Assembly (NCBI RefSeq): GCF_002093115.1
Contig: NZ_NAAD01000003.1
Span: 159,928-223,927 of the forward strand
DNA length: 64,000 nt
From: Geothermobacter hydrogeniphilus
GTDB taxonomy: Bacteria; Desulfobacterota; Desulfuromonadia; Desulfuromonadales; Geothermobacteraceae
Reading direction: 5' to 3'
Part shown: one piece after another, positions 33,970 to 41,422 of the stretch
How positions within the stretch are numbered: the first letter of the stretch is position 1
Layout: the number at the start of each line of letters is the position of its first letter
The notes under the pieces: generated by a model
The model's input: the letters and a program-made list of their open reading frames with translations, nothing else
Told to the model about the DNA's origin: nothing
Databases searched by the model: none
Made by a program: the position numbers and the translations under genes

Positions 33970-34470
33970 AAGTAGAAACCCCCGTCCTCTGGACGGGGTC
34001 AGAGTCCTTTGGTTTTGCCAAAAGGGCTCATGGCAAACCATATTCAGATGTTGTTCCCGCAACAATCTGAACAGAAAGGAATGCCATGAGCCGTTTTCGG
34101 AAATTAACACATGCCATTTGGCACTGCCAGTATCACATTGTCTGGGTACCGAAATATCGCTTTCGGATTCTGGAAGACGAGTTGGCCCAGGAGGTTCGCG
34201 CGTGTATTCGGATATTCAGCGGACAAAGTCGTTCGGCGAGACGCATTTTAAAGAAACATCCCAAGTTGCGGAAGAAACGCTACTGGGGCAATCATTTTTG
34301 GGCACCCGGCTATTGTGTTGACACCGTCGGGCTAGATGCCGAGATGGTCAGGCGCTACGTGCGGTATCAAGAGCAGCGCGAGAAAGCGATCGAACAACAG
34401 CAACTTAAATTTTGACCCGATTGGACGTGGGAACAACGCCCCGGCTGCCCTCTTGGGGGGGGCTTTTTAC
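33970..34470. mobile_element. decayed IS200/IS605-like element
   Basis: Subterminal hairpin CCCCGTCCTCTGGACGGGG near the left end (33978-33996) and a GC-rich CCCC...GGGGGGGC hairpin at the right end (34437-34463) bracket a single transposase remnant. Inserted in the cassette carrying the outer-membrane gene. Exact ends not determined. Confidence 0.65.
34086..34415 (+). pseudogene. tnpA: IS200-family TnpA, internally deleted
   Basis: 109 aa. N-terminus THAIWHCQYHIVWVPKYRFR and C-terminus RYWGNHFWAPGYCVDTVGLD both match IS200 TnpA, but the ~40 residues between them that carry the HUH metal motif (normally DHVHL) are missing. The catalytic Tyr region (YCVDTVGLD) is kept. It cannot be an active Y1 transposase. 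Confidence 0.8.
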
Positions 34471-34607
34471 TATCTTCTGTTTTTTCCTTTAATTCTCTTT
34501 TCTAATTTTTTGAATAATAAATTCGCAATTATAATCACGGCACCAAGGGCAACGATCTTGATGATATTTTGATGCATAACTTCCTTGAATGGTTCTAGAT
34601 CTACCAT
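34470..34607 (-). CDS. 45 aa single-pass membrane protein (cassette gene)
   Basis: Short frame from ATG 34607 with AAAGGAATAAAA upstream: acidic N-terminus, one helix (IVALGAVIIIANLLF) and a basic tail (KKLEKRIKGKNRR). It sits 32 bp inside the cassette that begins at the R' core of attC 34639-34743, the usual place for a cassette gene. Its stop abuts the IS200-like element. Unknown function. Confidence 0.55.
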   Translation of the reverse strand: MVDLEPFKEVMHQNIIKIVALGAVIIIANLLFKKLEKRIKGKNRR

Positions 34608-34638
34608 TTTTATTCCTTTATTATTTTGTCATTTTGCA

Positions 34639-34743
34639 ATTTAACGGTTCATGATAACCGACTGAGACGGGACGTTTAAACCAGTGGAGACCTTTTCTGT
34701 GGTCACACATGTATCAACAGTCCAGTTCATTAGATTGTTATGC
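34639..34743 (-). other. integron attC site
   Basis: On minus: R'' GCATAAC (34743-34737), L arms GAACTGGACTG / CAGTCGGTTATC-type with an unpaired base, R' GTTAAAT (34645-34639; fits GTTRRRY). About 105 bp; shares the central loop (GGTCTC...GTCCCGTC) with the sites at 34933 and 38004. Confidence 0.75.
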
Positions 34744-34936
34744 GGACATGCTCTTGGTTGACTGAATAAAAGTTCGAAATTTCAATACTTGATTCGAAAA
34801 TAGCATGTTGAACGAGTAAACTAATTGGCCAATTTTTCGATTGGCGATTGAACCATTCTATTTCTTCTTGAGAAAAACCTTTCAAACTACCTTGGTCCAT
34901 GGATTTATTGATTGATTCAAAAAATAGGCAATTCAT
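34730..34936 (-). CDS. 68 aa cassette ORF
   Basis: Fills a whole cassette: its ATG (34936) is inside the R' core GTTATGA of the preceding attC, and its stop lies inside the R'' arm of the next. No RBS downstream of the attC, and no recognised family (FSQEEIEWFNRQSKNWPISL). Either translated from the attC hairpin context or from the internal ATG at 34900. Confidence 0.45.
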   Translation of the reverse strand: MNCLFFESINKSMDQGSLKGFSQEEIEWFNRQSKNWPISLLVQHAIFESSIEISNFYSVNQEHVRITI

Positions 34937-35037
34937 AACGGTTTGTGATAGCCGGCTGCGACGGGACGTTGAAACTAGTAGAGACCTTTACGAAAACCGC
35001 CCTTGTATCAACAGTCCGGTTGATTAGATGGTTGAAC
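34933..35037 (-). other. integron attC site
   Basis: On minus: R'' GTTCAAC (35037-35031; RYYYAAC), L arms CAACCGGACTG / CAGCCGGCTATC with an extra base, R' GTTATGA (34939-34933). R'' is the complement of the R' of attC 37310-37370 (GTTGAAC), as expected for the two ends of one cassette. Confidence 0.75.
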
Positions 35038-35154
35038 GAAGCCGCTAGCGCGGCGGAAAATACAAATTCACAATCAATCCTGATCACATCTCCAAGGTAT
35101 AACTCCTTCTGAATGGCCCAATGCCGGGTCTCATTCTGACCGAAGGAGTTTACC

Positions 35155-36080
35155 ATGGTCCTCTCTGAACAACGCCGCTTTGACAAACTGTATCAGCGCC
35201 ACCTGCGGATGCTCAAGCTGCAGGGCAAGAGCCCCAAGACCATTGACGTTTATGCACGCGCGGTGCGGCGGGTTGCGAAACATTTTGACTGCTGCCCGGA
35301 CCGGTTGACCCCGGAACAGCTGGAAGTCTACTTCGGTCGGCTGGTTGATTCGCATTCCTGGAGCACGGTCAAGGTCGATCGCAACGGCCTGCAATTCTTC
35401 TGGCGGCATGTACTCAAACTTGACTGGCAATGGGTCAACATCATCAAGCCGCCCAAGGTCCATACCATCCCCGATGTGCTGACGGTCCCCGAGGTCAATC
35501 GCCTGATCGGGACGGCCCGCAAGCTGCGCTACCGGGTGTTTTTCCTGACCTGCTATTCCATGGGCCTACGCCTGGAAGAGACCCTGTCGCTGCAAGTCGG
35601 CGATGTCGACGCAAAACTCAAGCGGGTGCATATCCGGCGCGGCAAGGGCTGCAAGGATCGCCTGGTTCCTTTGCCGAAGGTCACCTGCCACGCCTTGCGC
35701 AGTCTGTGGCGCACCCATCGTCATCCAACTCTGTTGTTCCCTTGCGCCCAGGGTTCGCCCGAGACCATCCGCCAGGCGAACACCCATATGGATCGCGGTG
35801 GCGCGCAAAAGACGATGAAGCTGCTGGTTTCAGCCTGCGGCATTAAAAAAAAATCTCAATCCACTCCCTGCGCCACAGTTTTGCCACCCATCTGCTTGAG
35901 CGCGGTCTGAGTCTGCGTCATATTCAGGAACTGCTCGGCCACGCCAGTCCCGTCACCACCGCCCGCTACGCGCATATGACCAGGCTGACAGAACAGGACT
36001 CTTTGGCCACCATCAACCAGCTGCTCGATTCCCTGCAGTTCACTTCGGGAGGCGATGATGAATCTGCTGGTTATCGCTGA
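35155..36080 (+). CDS. IS91-associated tyrosine recombinase, -1 frameshift at an A9 run
   Basis: Frame 0 (35155-35910) carries the SAM-like N-terminal domain ([18 protein letters not shown]) and the first catalytic Arg ([14 protein letters not shown]). The rest of the active site is in the -1 frame after A9 at 35845-35853: [25 protein letters not shown] and TTARYAHM (R, H and Tyr), ending at 36080. Full length would be about 308 aa. Either programmed slippage on the A-run, as in many IS elements, or a mutation. AAGGAG precedes the ATG. The -1 product overlaps the transposase start by 26 nt. Confidence 0.8.
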
Positions 36081-37107
36081 GCAATTTCAAGATCGGCTTT
36101 TTGCCAAATACGCAGACAGGCTGCTTCCCTCTCACCGGCATGCGCTTCGGGCGATTTTGCGCTGCCGCACACCCGCTTCAGGTGAACTCCATGTGCGCTG
36201 CCCGGATTGTGGCCGCCACGAATGGCGACCGCTCTCCTGCGGTCACCGCAGTTGTCCGCAATGCCAGAATCATGAAGCGAGCCAGTGGCTCGACCGGCAA
36301 CAGGCCAAACTGCTGCCGGTGTCTTACTTTATGGTGACTTTCACCTTGCCCTGTGAGCTCCGGGCTCTGGCCTGGAATTTCCAGTCAAAAACCTACGCCA
36401 TGCTGTTCGCCTGCGCCATCGCCACTCTGAAAGATTTCGGCCTGAACCCCAAGCACCTCGGTGCCGACCTGGGGATGACGGCGGTGCTGCACACCCAGAC
36501 CCGGCGCCTCGATTACCATCCGCACCTGCATGTCATTGTCCCCGGCGGCGGGATCGATAAACGCCGCCGGCAATGGAAAAAGCTCAAAGGGGGCTACCTG
36601 TTCAACGCATTCAATATTGCCAAGGTCTTTCGCGCCAAGTTTCTGGAGGTGATCAACAAGGCAGGCCTCAAACTCTCGGTCGGCGTTCGTGAAAAATGGG
36701 TGGTCGACTGCGAACATGTCGGCCAGGGGCTGCCAGCCCTGAAATATCTGTCCCGCTACCTGTATCGCGGCGTCATCAGTGAAAACAACATCCTCTCCTG
36801 CCGGGATGGCGAGGTCACCTTTCGCTACATCGAGAGCGAAACCGGCAACACCTGCACCCGCACCGTAAAAGGAGAAGATTTCCTGTGGCTGGTGCTGCAA
36901 CACGTCCTGCCGCGCGGCTTTCGCCGGGTGCGTGATTATGGCTTTTTGCACGGCAACGCGAAAAAGGTTTTGAAGCTGGTGCAGCTGATTCTGCACGTCA
37001 TGCTTGAGGCCAAGCCGCCCCGACCAAGACCGGTGATTCCGTGTCCCTGCTGCAGGACGGCGATGATCGTTACCGCTTTTCGACGACCGGCGTGGGCTTC
37101 TGGATAA
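36055..37107 (+). CDS. tnpA: IS91-family transposase
   Basis: 350 aa. N-terminal zinc finger ([30 protein letters not shown]), HUH motif [13 protein letters not shown] (about residue 155) and the Tyr motif [13 protein letters not shown] (about 237), the IS91/ISCR rolling-circle pattern, and a final CPCC. Start ATG 36055 after GGGAGG. Intact. Confidence 0.93.
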   Translation: MMNLLVIAEQFQDRLFAKYADRLLPSHRHALRAILRCRTPASGELHVRCPDCGRHEWRPLSCGHRSCPQCQNHEASQWLDRQQAKLLPVSYFMVTFTLPCELRALAWNFQSKTYAMLFACAIATLKDFGLNPKHLGADLGMTAVLHTQTRRLDYHPHLHVIVPGGGIDKRRRQWKKLKGGYLFNAFNIAKVFRAKFLEVINKAGLKLSVGVREKWVVDCEHVGQGLPALKYLSRYLYRGVISENNILSCRDGEVTFRYIESETGNTCTRTVKGEDFLWLVLQHVLPRGFRRVRDYGFLHGNAKKVLKLVQLILHVMLEAKPPRPRPVIPCPCCRTAMIVTAFRRPAWASG

Positions 37108-37309
37108 GTCCGTCAACCGGCATCGTGTTGCGCCAACCCTCATAATGGAGGAACAGTCGTTTCTATGACCGCATAGCGGTGTGAATTTTTAGCCTCTCCA
37201 GCAGGTGAAGGCCCCCGCTCGCCTTCAAAAAAGTAGCAAAAAAGATCAACCCCTTAGAAACAAAAACTCAAATCGATATATTTGCTTTATCTCTATACCG
37301 GCCGGGCTT

Positions 37310-37370
37310 GTTCAACCACAGGATAAGATCGCGGCTCGTGCCTCGCGCTATCTATCCTTATTCGTTAGAT
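37310..37370 (-). other. integron attC site (short, best-formed)
   Basis: On minus: R'' ATCTAAC (37370-37364), L'' AATAAGGATAGAT, terminal GCGCGAGGCACGAGCCGCG, L' ATCTTATCCTGT pairing with one extrahelical base, R' GTTGAAC (37316-37310). 61 bp, both cores fit consensus. Begins 3 bp from the GIY-YIG gene stop. Confidence 0.85.
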
Positions 37371-37372
37371 AT

Positions 37373-37834
37373 TTACTGGTCATCTCTTGAACCATGTTTT
37401 GGTCTTAGGCCAGACGGCCAAGTCCCATTTGCTAGAGGGATTGAACCATACATTTCATAAAATTTAGTGATTAGATCAGATTCAAGTGTGTTTGGATTCT
37501 GGGTTCCTCTAGTCGAATACCATGCGACGGTTGTTCCGAAAGAAGCACCAAATTGATATCTTGGCCACCAATATTTTTCCTCGTGATCATCAATTGCTTG
37601 GATAATGTACTTTTTATGATCTTTGATTCTTTTAAATAAATTTGATGATTGGCCAATGTAAAAAACAGGTGAACTTCCCCATGGATAGGTAAGCATTGAT
37701 CCGTCAGAGGTTCCGAGAATGTATGCACCTGATACCTTAGGAATTGAATCCATAGTTTCACCGTCCTCAATCAGTTCTTCAATTCCATCCGGCCAACGTC
37801 TATCAATAAAAAATCGTAAGTGAAAATCTCTCAT
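37373..37834 (-). CDS. GIY-YIG nuclease-domain protein (cassette gene)
   Basis: 153 aa. SGAYILG (about 35) and VFYIGQSSNLFKRIKDH (about 56-72) form the GIY-YIG core; NPNTLESDLITKFYEMYG holds the later conserved Glu. AAGGAAATAAT precedes the ATG, 14 nt inside the cassette. Not closely alike to the other GIY-YIG cassette gene at 31440. Function unknown. Confidence 0.75.
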   Translation of the reverse strand: MRDFHLRFFIDRRWPDGIEELIEDGETMDSIPKVSGAYILGTSDGSMLTYPWGSSPVFYIGQSSNLFKRIKDHKKYIIQAIDDHEEKYWWPRYQFGASFGTTVAWYSTRGTQNPNTLESDLITKFYEMYGSIPLANGTWPSGLRPKHGSRDDQ

Positions 37835-37855
37835 ATTATTTCCTTGATATCTAAC

Positions 37856-38003
37856 GAGGCTGTAGAAAAACCTTACTGCCTATTGTGATTGAAAAAAATG
37901 GCTTCGAAAATTGCTCTCAGATCGATTTTCTTCGTTCGTCGAATGGTTTTGTCACCCTAAATATTCATCAATTATTCTATCTTCGAGGTTTTTCTACAGC
38001 CTC
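37856..38003 (-). mobile_element. MITE-like element B, copy B2, in an attC R' core
   Basis: 148 bp with 18 bp terminal inverted repeats GAGGCTGTAGAAAAACCT / AGGTTTTTCTACAGCCTC and 3 bp flanking AAC duplicates (37853-37855, 38004-38006). Removing it restores the attC R' core GTTAGAT. No coding capacity. Confidence 0.85.
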
Positions 38004-38106
38004 AACGGTTAGTGATAACCGACTGCGACGGGACGCTGAAACTAGCAGAGACCTTTTCGAGAATCGCACATGTATTGACAGTTCGGTTGATTAAATTCCG
38101 TTAGGA
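38004..38106 (-). other. integron attC site (R' core split by MITE B2)
   Basis: On minus: R'' TCCTAAC (38106-38100), L arms ATCAACCGAACTG / CAGTCGGTTATCA with an extra A, then CCGTT followed by MITE B2. Loop like those of attC 34639 and 34933. Confidence 0.75.
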
Positions 38107-38122
38107 GTATTTTTTAATATGT

Positions 38123-38326
38123 TTACTCAATAATTTGTGCGTTTGGGACACTACCTAGACGCATTTCAATGGAGGAGATAATGTCAAACTTAACTTCTCC
38201 TCCTTTTGTTTTTATAAAGTGGTTGCGAGCTTTGGTTCTTGCTTCCCCATCATTTGATGCAAGAACATTTGCTTCAAATATTTCATTAGTTTCATGGTCA
38301 TGAATTTTAACGTGATAGTTCTTCAT
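38123..38326 (-). CDS. 67 aa cassette ORF
   Basis: MKNYHVKIHDHETNEIFEAN ... GEARTKARNHFIKTKGGEVK: a small alpha/beta protein, no known family. AGGAG 7 nt before the ATG. The cassette seems to start at GTTTAGGAG (about 38345), matching R'' TCCTAAC of the attC at its other end. First cassette next to the lost integrase. Confidence 0.6.
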   Translation of the reverse strand: MKNYHVKIHDHETNEIFEANVLASNDGEARTKARNHFIKTKGGEVKFDIISSIEMRLGSVPNAQIIE

Positions 38327-38515
38327 GACTTTACTCCTAAACAGGGATTAGGTGGAATCGGTTTTATCGGATAAAACGGATTCCGTGTTATTGGATATAG
38401 TGGAATGGCCCATAAGTTGTTCCAATAAGCCATTTATCGCACTGAAATATAATGTGATTCTGTGGCGGTTTGCCACGCGGATGTGATTTCATGTCCCCCT
38501 CCCATACTGCTTGCG

Positions 38516-38851
38516 CTAGAGCAACGATTTGATTTCTGATTCCAGGCCTGTCAGGTCGTGTTGCACTGTTTCCCAGACAATATCGAGGTCTACCCCGAAA
38601 TATTCGTGAATCAGCTTATCTCGCATCCCGGCCATTTCAGCCCAGGGAACCTCGGGTGCCATTAATCTCGTTTCTGGCGGTATTTTTTTTGTCGCTTCGC
38701 CGATAACTTCGAGACTACGGATGACGGCATTAACTGTCTTTTTGTCCCCAGAAAAGGCTTTTTGATCCATCCCCTTGATAAAATTACGGATATCAACGAT
38801 AGCATCGCAGATGTCCTGCAGATAGTCGCGCAAGTCCCTGTTATTGGACAT
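38516..38851 (-). CDS. hepT: HepT-type HEPN toxin (DUF86)
   Basis: 111 aa helical protein with the HEPN RNase motif Rx4H in GMRDKLIHEYFGVD (about residues 80-94). The family partners with MntA nucleotidyltransferase in type VII toxin-antitoxin systems, where the antitoxin AMPylates a Tyr next to this motif (Tyr in HEYF). ATG 38851 overlaps the mntA stop by 11 nt; TTG 38866 is an alternative. Confidence 0.9.
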   Translation of the reverse strand: MSNNRDLRDYLQDICDAIVDIRNFIKGMDQKAFSGDKKTVNAVIRSLEVIGEATKKIPPETRLMAPEVPWAEMAGMRDKLIHEYFGVDLDIVWETVQHDLTGLESEIKSLL

Positions 38852-39137
38852 ATTTGACCTCGGCAAGAATCCGTTGACCGATATGGGGTTTCAGGGCTTT
38901 TCGGGTTACAAGATCGACCCGGCGGCCGAGCAGGGTGGATAATTCACGTTCAAGTCTTAAAAATTGGAAGAACCCGACGGGATGGGTGAACTCCACGAGA
39001 AGGTCGATATCGCTGGAAGGAGTCTGTTCACCACGGGAAAATGATCCGAACAGGCCCAGGCGTTCCACCCCGTAGGTTGTTTTAAGCTCATCGAGGTGTT
39101 GGCTCAGGGTCTTCTGAATGTCGAGCTGCTTGTCCAT
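38841..39137 (-). CDS. mntA: MntA-type nucleotidyltransferase antitoxin
   Basis: 98 aa minimal nucleotidyltransferase with [20 protein letters not shown] (GSx10DxD) about residues 29-48. Overlaps hepT; together a complete type VII TA pair. It lies where the upstream part of the integron integrase should be. Confidence 0.92.
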   Translation of the reverse strand: MDKQLDIQKTLSQHLDELKTTYGVERLGLFGSFSRGEQTPSSDIDLLVEFTHPVGFFQFLRLERELSTLLGRRVDLVTRKALKPHIGQRILAEVKYVQ

Positions 39138-39370
39138 GCCTGCCCTTGGGAACGGCGGAAGCGGGTGCGGAAACAGATGAGACAGGTTTCACGATAAGTG
39201 AAATATTTCACCTTGTCAATCTTCCATTTGCCCGTAATCATGGTCTTTATTGCAAAGTTTCTGGTGCGGGAAGTGGCGCAGGGATCTGCCATGGAGGGCA
39301 AGCTATGACGAAATCAAAGACGTGCCGTAAGGGGGATGCCGGCGAATTCTGGCTGGTCGCCGTTCGCTGG

Positions 39371-39463
39371 GAACTGCTCGGTCACGCCGACGTCAAGACG
39401 ACGATGATCTATACCCATGTGCTGAACAAGCCGGGTCTGGCGGTGAAGAGTCCGCTGGATTGA
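39371..39463 (+). pseudogene. intI: integron integrase C-terminal remnant (copy 1)
   Basis: 31 codons: [20 protein letters not shown] then [10 protein letters not shown] and stop. This is the IntI C-terminus with the conserved LGH and the catalytic Tyr in MIYTHVL, and the RSPLD-type ending. Upstream sequence of the same frame does not resemble IntI. Plus strand, pointing away from the cassettes, which is the normal intI orientation. Confidence 0.85.
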
Positions 39464-39484
39464 ATAGCAGCCGGGCGCTGCGCT

Positions 39485-39628
39485 GATGGGAGATGGGAGA
39501 TGGGAGATGGGAGATGGGAGATGGGAGATGGGAAGACATCCCCTTGGGGCTCATTTGAAGAGGTGGATTAATACCGCTGGAGGTTGGACGAACGGGGTGA
39601 GGGGACTGGCTCCGCAGGTGCCTGTCCC
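39485..39628. repeat. (GGGAGAT)n heptamers and GGGGAC palindrome
   Basis: 39485-39531: about seven GGGAGAT units right after the intI remnant. 39601-39628: GGGGACTGGC...GCCTGTCCC, the complement form of the 14.3 and 52.1 kb palindromes. Confidence 0.85.
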
Positions 39629-39682
39629 GCTGGTCGTGCTCTGGGGCAGTTCAGGTTTTATTAAGTGGAGCAATCGGGCAGA

Positions 39683-40114
39683 TCACGAAGATCCCGAAAG
39701 ACGCAAACCCGCCTGTTTTAAAGCTTCATGAACCAAAGCTGCGGTCTGCTCCGCTATGGCGATGGCTCTGACGGCTTCCTGGCGGCTGACGGGTTCATCT
39801 TCCCCGGGATAGCGGGTTGTTACGGCGTAGGGTGTCAATTCCTCGGCGTCAAGAAATTCATCCGGCCAGTCCCGGCAGGTTTGGCAAAGTTCGACCAGGC
39901 GGCTCAGGTTGTGGGTGAAGGGGAAGTCGACGCGGTTGCAGACGAGAAAGGCTTTCAGGTGCTTTTCCGCGCACTGTTGGGCATGGTAGGCGATGAGCCG
40001 GTAGGGAGCGGCTGACTTCATGGTGAGACCATGTCGAGCGAGCTGCAGATCTTCCTCTCCGTAGCTCAACCACTGCATCACCTTGTGACGGAGATCTGCG
40101 TCAGTGGCGGGCAT
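39683..40114 (-). CDS. HEPN-domain protein (putative toxin)
   Basis: 143 aa, helical; YRLIAYHAQQCAEKHLKAFL (about 37-57) is the PF05168-type HEPN signature, with FTHNLSRLVELC. The Rx4H here (RLIAYH) may be the RNase motif. Overlaps the nucleotidyltransferase gene by 14 nt. A second, distinct HEPN/MNT pair beside hepT-mntA. Confidence 0.88.
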   Translation of the reverse strand: MPATDADLRHKVMQWLSYGEEDLQLARHGLTMKSAAPYRLIAYHAQQCAEKHLKAFLVCNRVDFPFTHNLSRLVELCQTCRDWPDEFLDAEELTPYAVTTRYPGEDEPVSRQEAVRAIAIAEQTAALVHEALKQAGLRLSGSS

Positions 40115-40418
40115 AGAGTATTTTCCCTTCTTTCCAGGCGGGGCGGGCGATGGTTCCGGGGATCTCCTTGTCGCGTTCGAATTCTTCCGGGGTCAGAATG
40201 ACGATGTCCCGGGCCAGCCCCATGCCGCGCAACGCACGGTCCATGCGTACCATGAGCCTGCGTCTGCTGCCGGTGATGTTTGTGATGACCAGCAGGTCGA
40301 CGTCGCTGTTCGCATCGCAATCCCCGCGAGCTTGTGAGCCGAACAGGATGATCCGTTCCGGGTCGAAGTCCGCCGCGAGTTTTGCAACCGATTTTTGAAT
40401 GACCGTGGGGTCCAACAT
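40101..40418 (-). CDS. nucleotidyltransferase (putative antitoxin)
   Basis: 105 aa with ILFGSQARGDCDANSDVDLL (GSx10DxD, about 24-43) and DIVILTPEEFERDKE. AGGAGGG 9 nt before ATG 40418; the longer frame upstream passes through the intI remnant on the other strand and is spurious. Confidence 0.88.
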   Translation of the reverse strand: MLDPTVIQKSVAKLAADFDPERIILFGSQARGDCDANSDVDLLVITNITGSRRRLMVRMDRALRGMGLARDIVILTPEEFERDKEIPGTIARPAWKEGKILYARH

Positions 40419-40487
40419 CTTTGCCAGCCCTCCTGTCTTCTTTACAAAGTATAGGGGGGCATTGGAATTTTGGCAATGGTTTCCCCC

Positions 40488-40538
40488 ACCCATGTGCTGC
40501 ACAGGCCGGGCGCGGTGGTGAAGAGTCCGCTGGATTGA
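40488..40538 (+). pseudogene. intI: integron integrase C-terminal remnant (copy 2)
   Basis: 17 codons THVLHRPGAVVKSPLD plus stop, matching the last residues of copy 1 ([16 protein letters not shown]); the following GCCGGGCGCTGCGCTGATGG is also shared, ending in heptamers. So this end was duplicated around the second HEPN/MNT pair. Confidence 0.75.
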
Positions 40539-40555
40539 AAGGCCGGGCGCTGCGC

Positions 40556-40692
40556 TGATGGGAGATGAGAGATGGGAGATGTCCACCTGGCGCCAGACCC
40601 AGGCAACAAGAAAGGGCAGGTCCGCTATCGGCCTGCCCTTGTGATTTTCAACCATGCTTTTGCACCTCTCGTCTCACATCTCCCGTCTCCCT
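40556..40692. repeat. heptamers flanking a terminator hairpin
   Basis: 40556-40581 GGGAGAT/GAGAGAT units and 40665-40692 CTCACAT/CTCCCGT units face each other around the hairpin AAGGGCAGG...CCTGCCCTT (40612-40640). Confidence 0.75.
40606..40640 (-). terminator. terminator of the liv operon
   Basis: Hairpin with 9 bp stem (AAGGGCAGG / CCTGCCCTT), read on minus followed by TTTCTTG, about 57 nt past the livF stop. Same stem as the queF terminator. Confidence 0.65.
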
Positions 40693-40696
40693 GCTC

Positions 40697-41422
40697 CTAC
40701 CCGCCCAGATACGCCTTCCTCACCTCCGGATTGCCGGCCAGCTCTTCGCTGGTTCCGGACGCGGCGATGGTGCCGGTGTCGAGGACGTAGCCGCGGTGGG
40801 CGATGTCGAGGGCGAGCTTGGCGTTCTGCTCGACCAGCAGCAGGGTCATGCCCTCTTCGTTGAGCTTCTTCAGGGTGCGGAACAGTTCGTACTTGAGCAC
40901 CGGCGCCAGGCCCATCGACGGCTCGTCGAGCATCAGCGCCCGGCAGCCGGTCATCAGCGCCCGGCCGACGGCGAGCATCTGCTGTTCGCCGCCGGAGAGC
41001 GATTCGCTGCGCTGCTTGCGGCGCTCGGCGAGGCGCGGGAAGAGGTCGAAGATGCGCTGGTAATCCTTGTCGAGGTCGGCATCCTTGTCGCGCGAGTAGG
41101 TCGCCAGTTCCAGGTTCTCCATCACCGTCAGGTTGCCGAAGATGTGGCGGCCCTCGGGAACCAGGGCGAGCTTGAGATTCTTGACCACATCGGAGGGCGC
41201 GGTGTTGAGGATCGATTCGCCCATGAAGCGGATGTCGCCGCCGACCACTTTGGGAGCTTCGGGCGGCGCCAGGCGGGCGATGCTGTAGAGGCTGGTGGTC
41301 TTGCCGGCACCGTTGGCGCCGATCAGGGTGACGATTTCCCCTTCCTTGACATTGAAGGAGATGCCGTGCAGCGCCTGGATATTGCCGTACTTGACCTCGA
41401 GGTTTTCAACTGAGAGCAGCAT
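40697..41422 (-). CDS. livF: branched-chain amino acid ABC transporter ATPase LivF
   Basis: 241 aa. Walker A GANGAGKTTSLYSI, signature LSGGEQQMLAVGRALM, Walker B LMLDEPSMGLAP. N-terminal LEVKYGNIQALHGISF is LivF-like. ATG overlaps the livG stop (ATGA). Confidence 0.95.
   Translation of the reverse strand: MLLSVENLEVKYGNIQALHGISFNVKEGEIVTLIGANGAGKTTSLYSIARLAPPEAPKVVGGDIRFMGESILNTAPSDVVKNLKLALVPEGRHIFGNLTVMENLELATYSRDKDADLDKDYQRIFDLFPRLAERRKQRSESLSGGEQQMLAVGRALMTGCRALMLDEPSMGLAPVLKYELFRTLKKLNEEGMTLLLVEQNAKLALDIAHRGYVLDTGTIAASGTSEELAGNPEVRKAYLGG

Larger units (their letters stand above)
35100..37190 (+). mobile_element. IS91-type element with accessory tyrosine recombinase (ends approximate)
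   Basis: Two overlapping GC-rich genes (recombinase then Y2 transposase) inserted in an AT-rich integron cassette bounded by attC sites 34933 and 37310. IS91-like elements have no long inverted repeats or target duplications, and I could not fix the ends. Confidence 0.75.
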
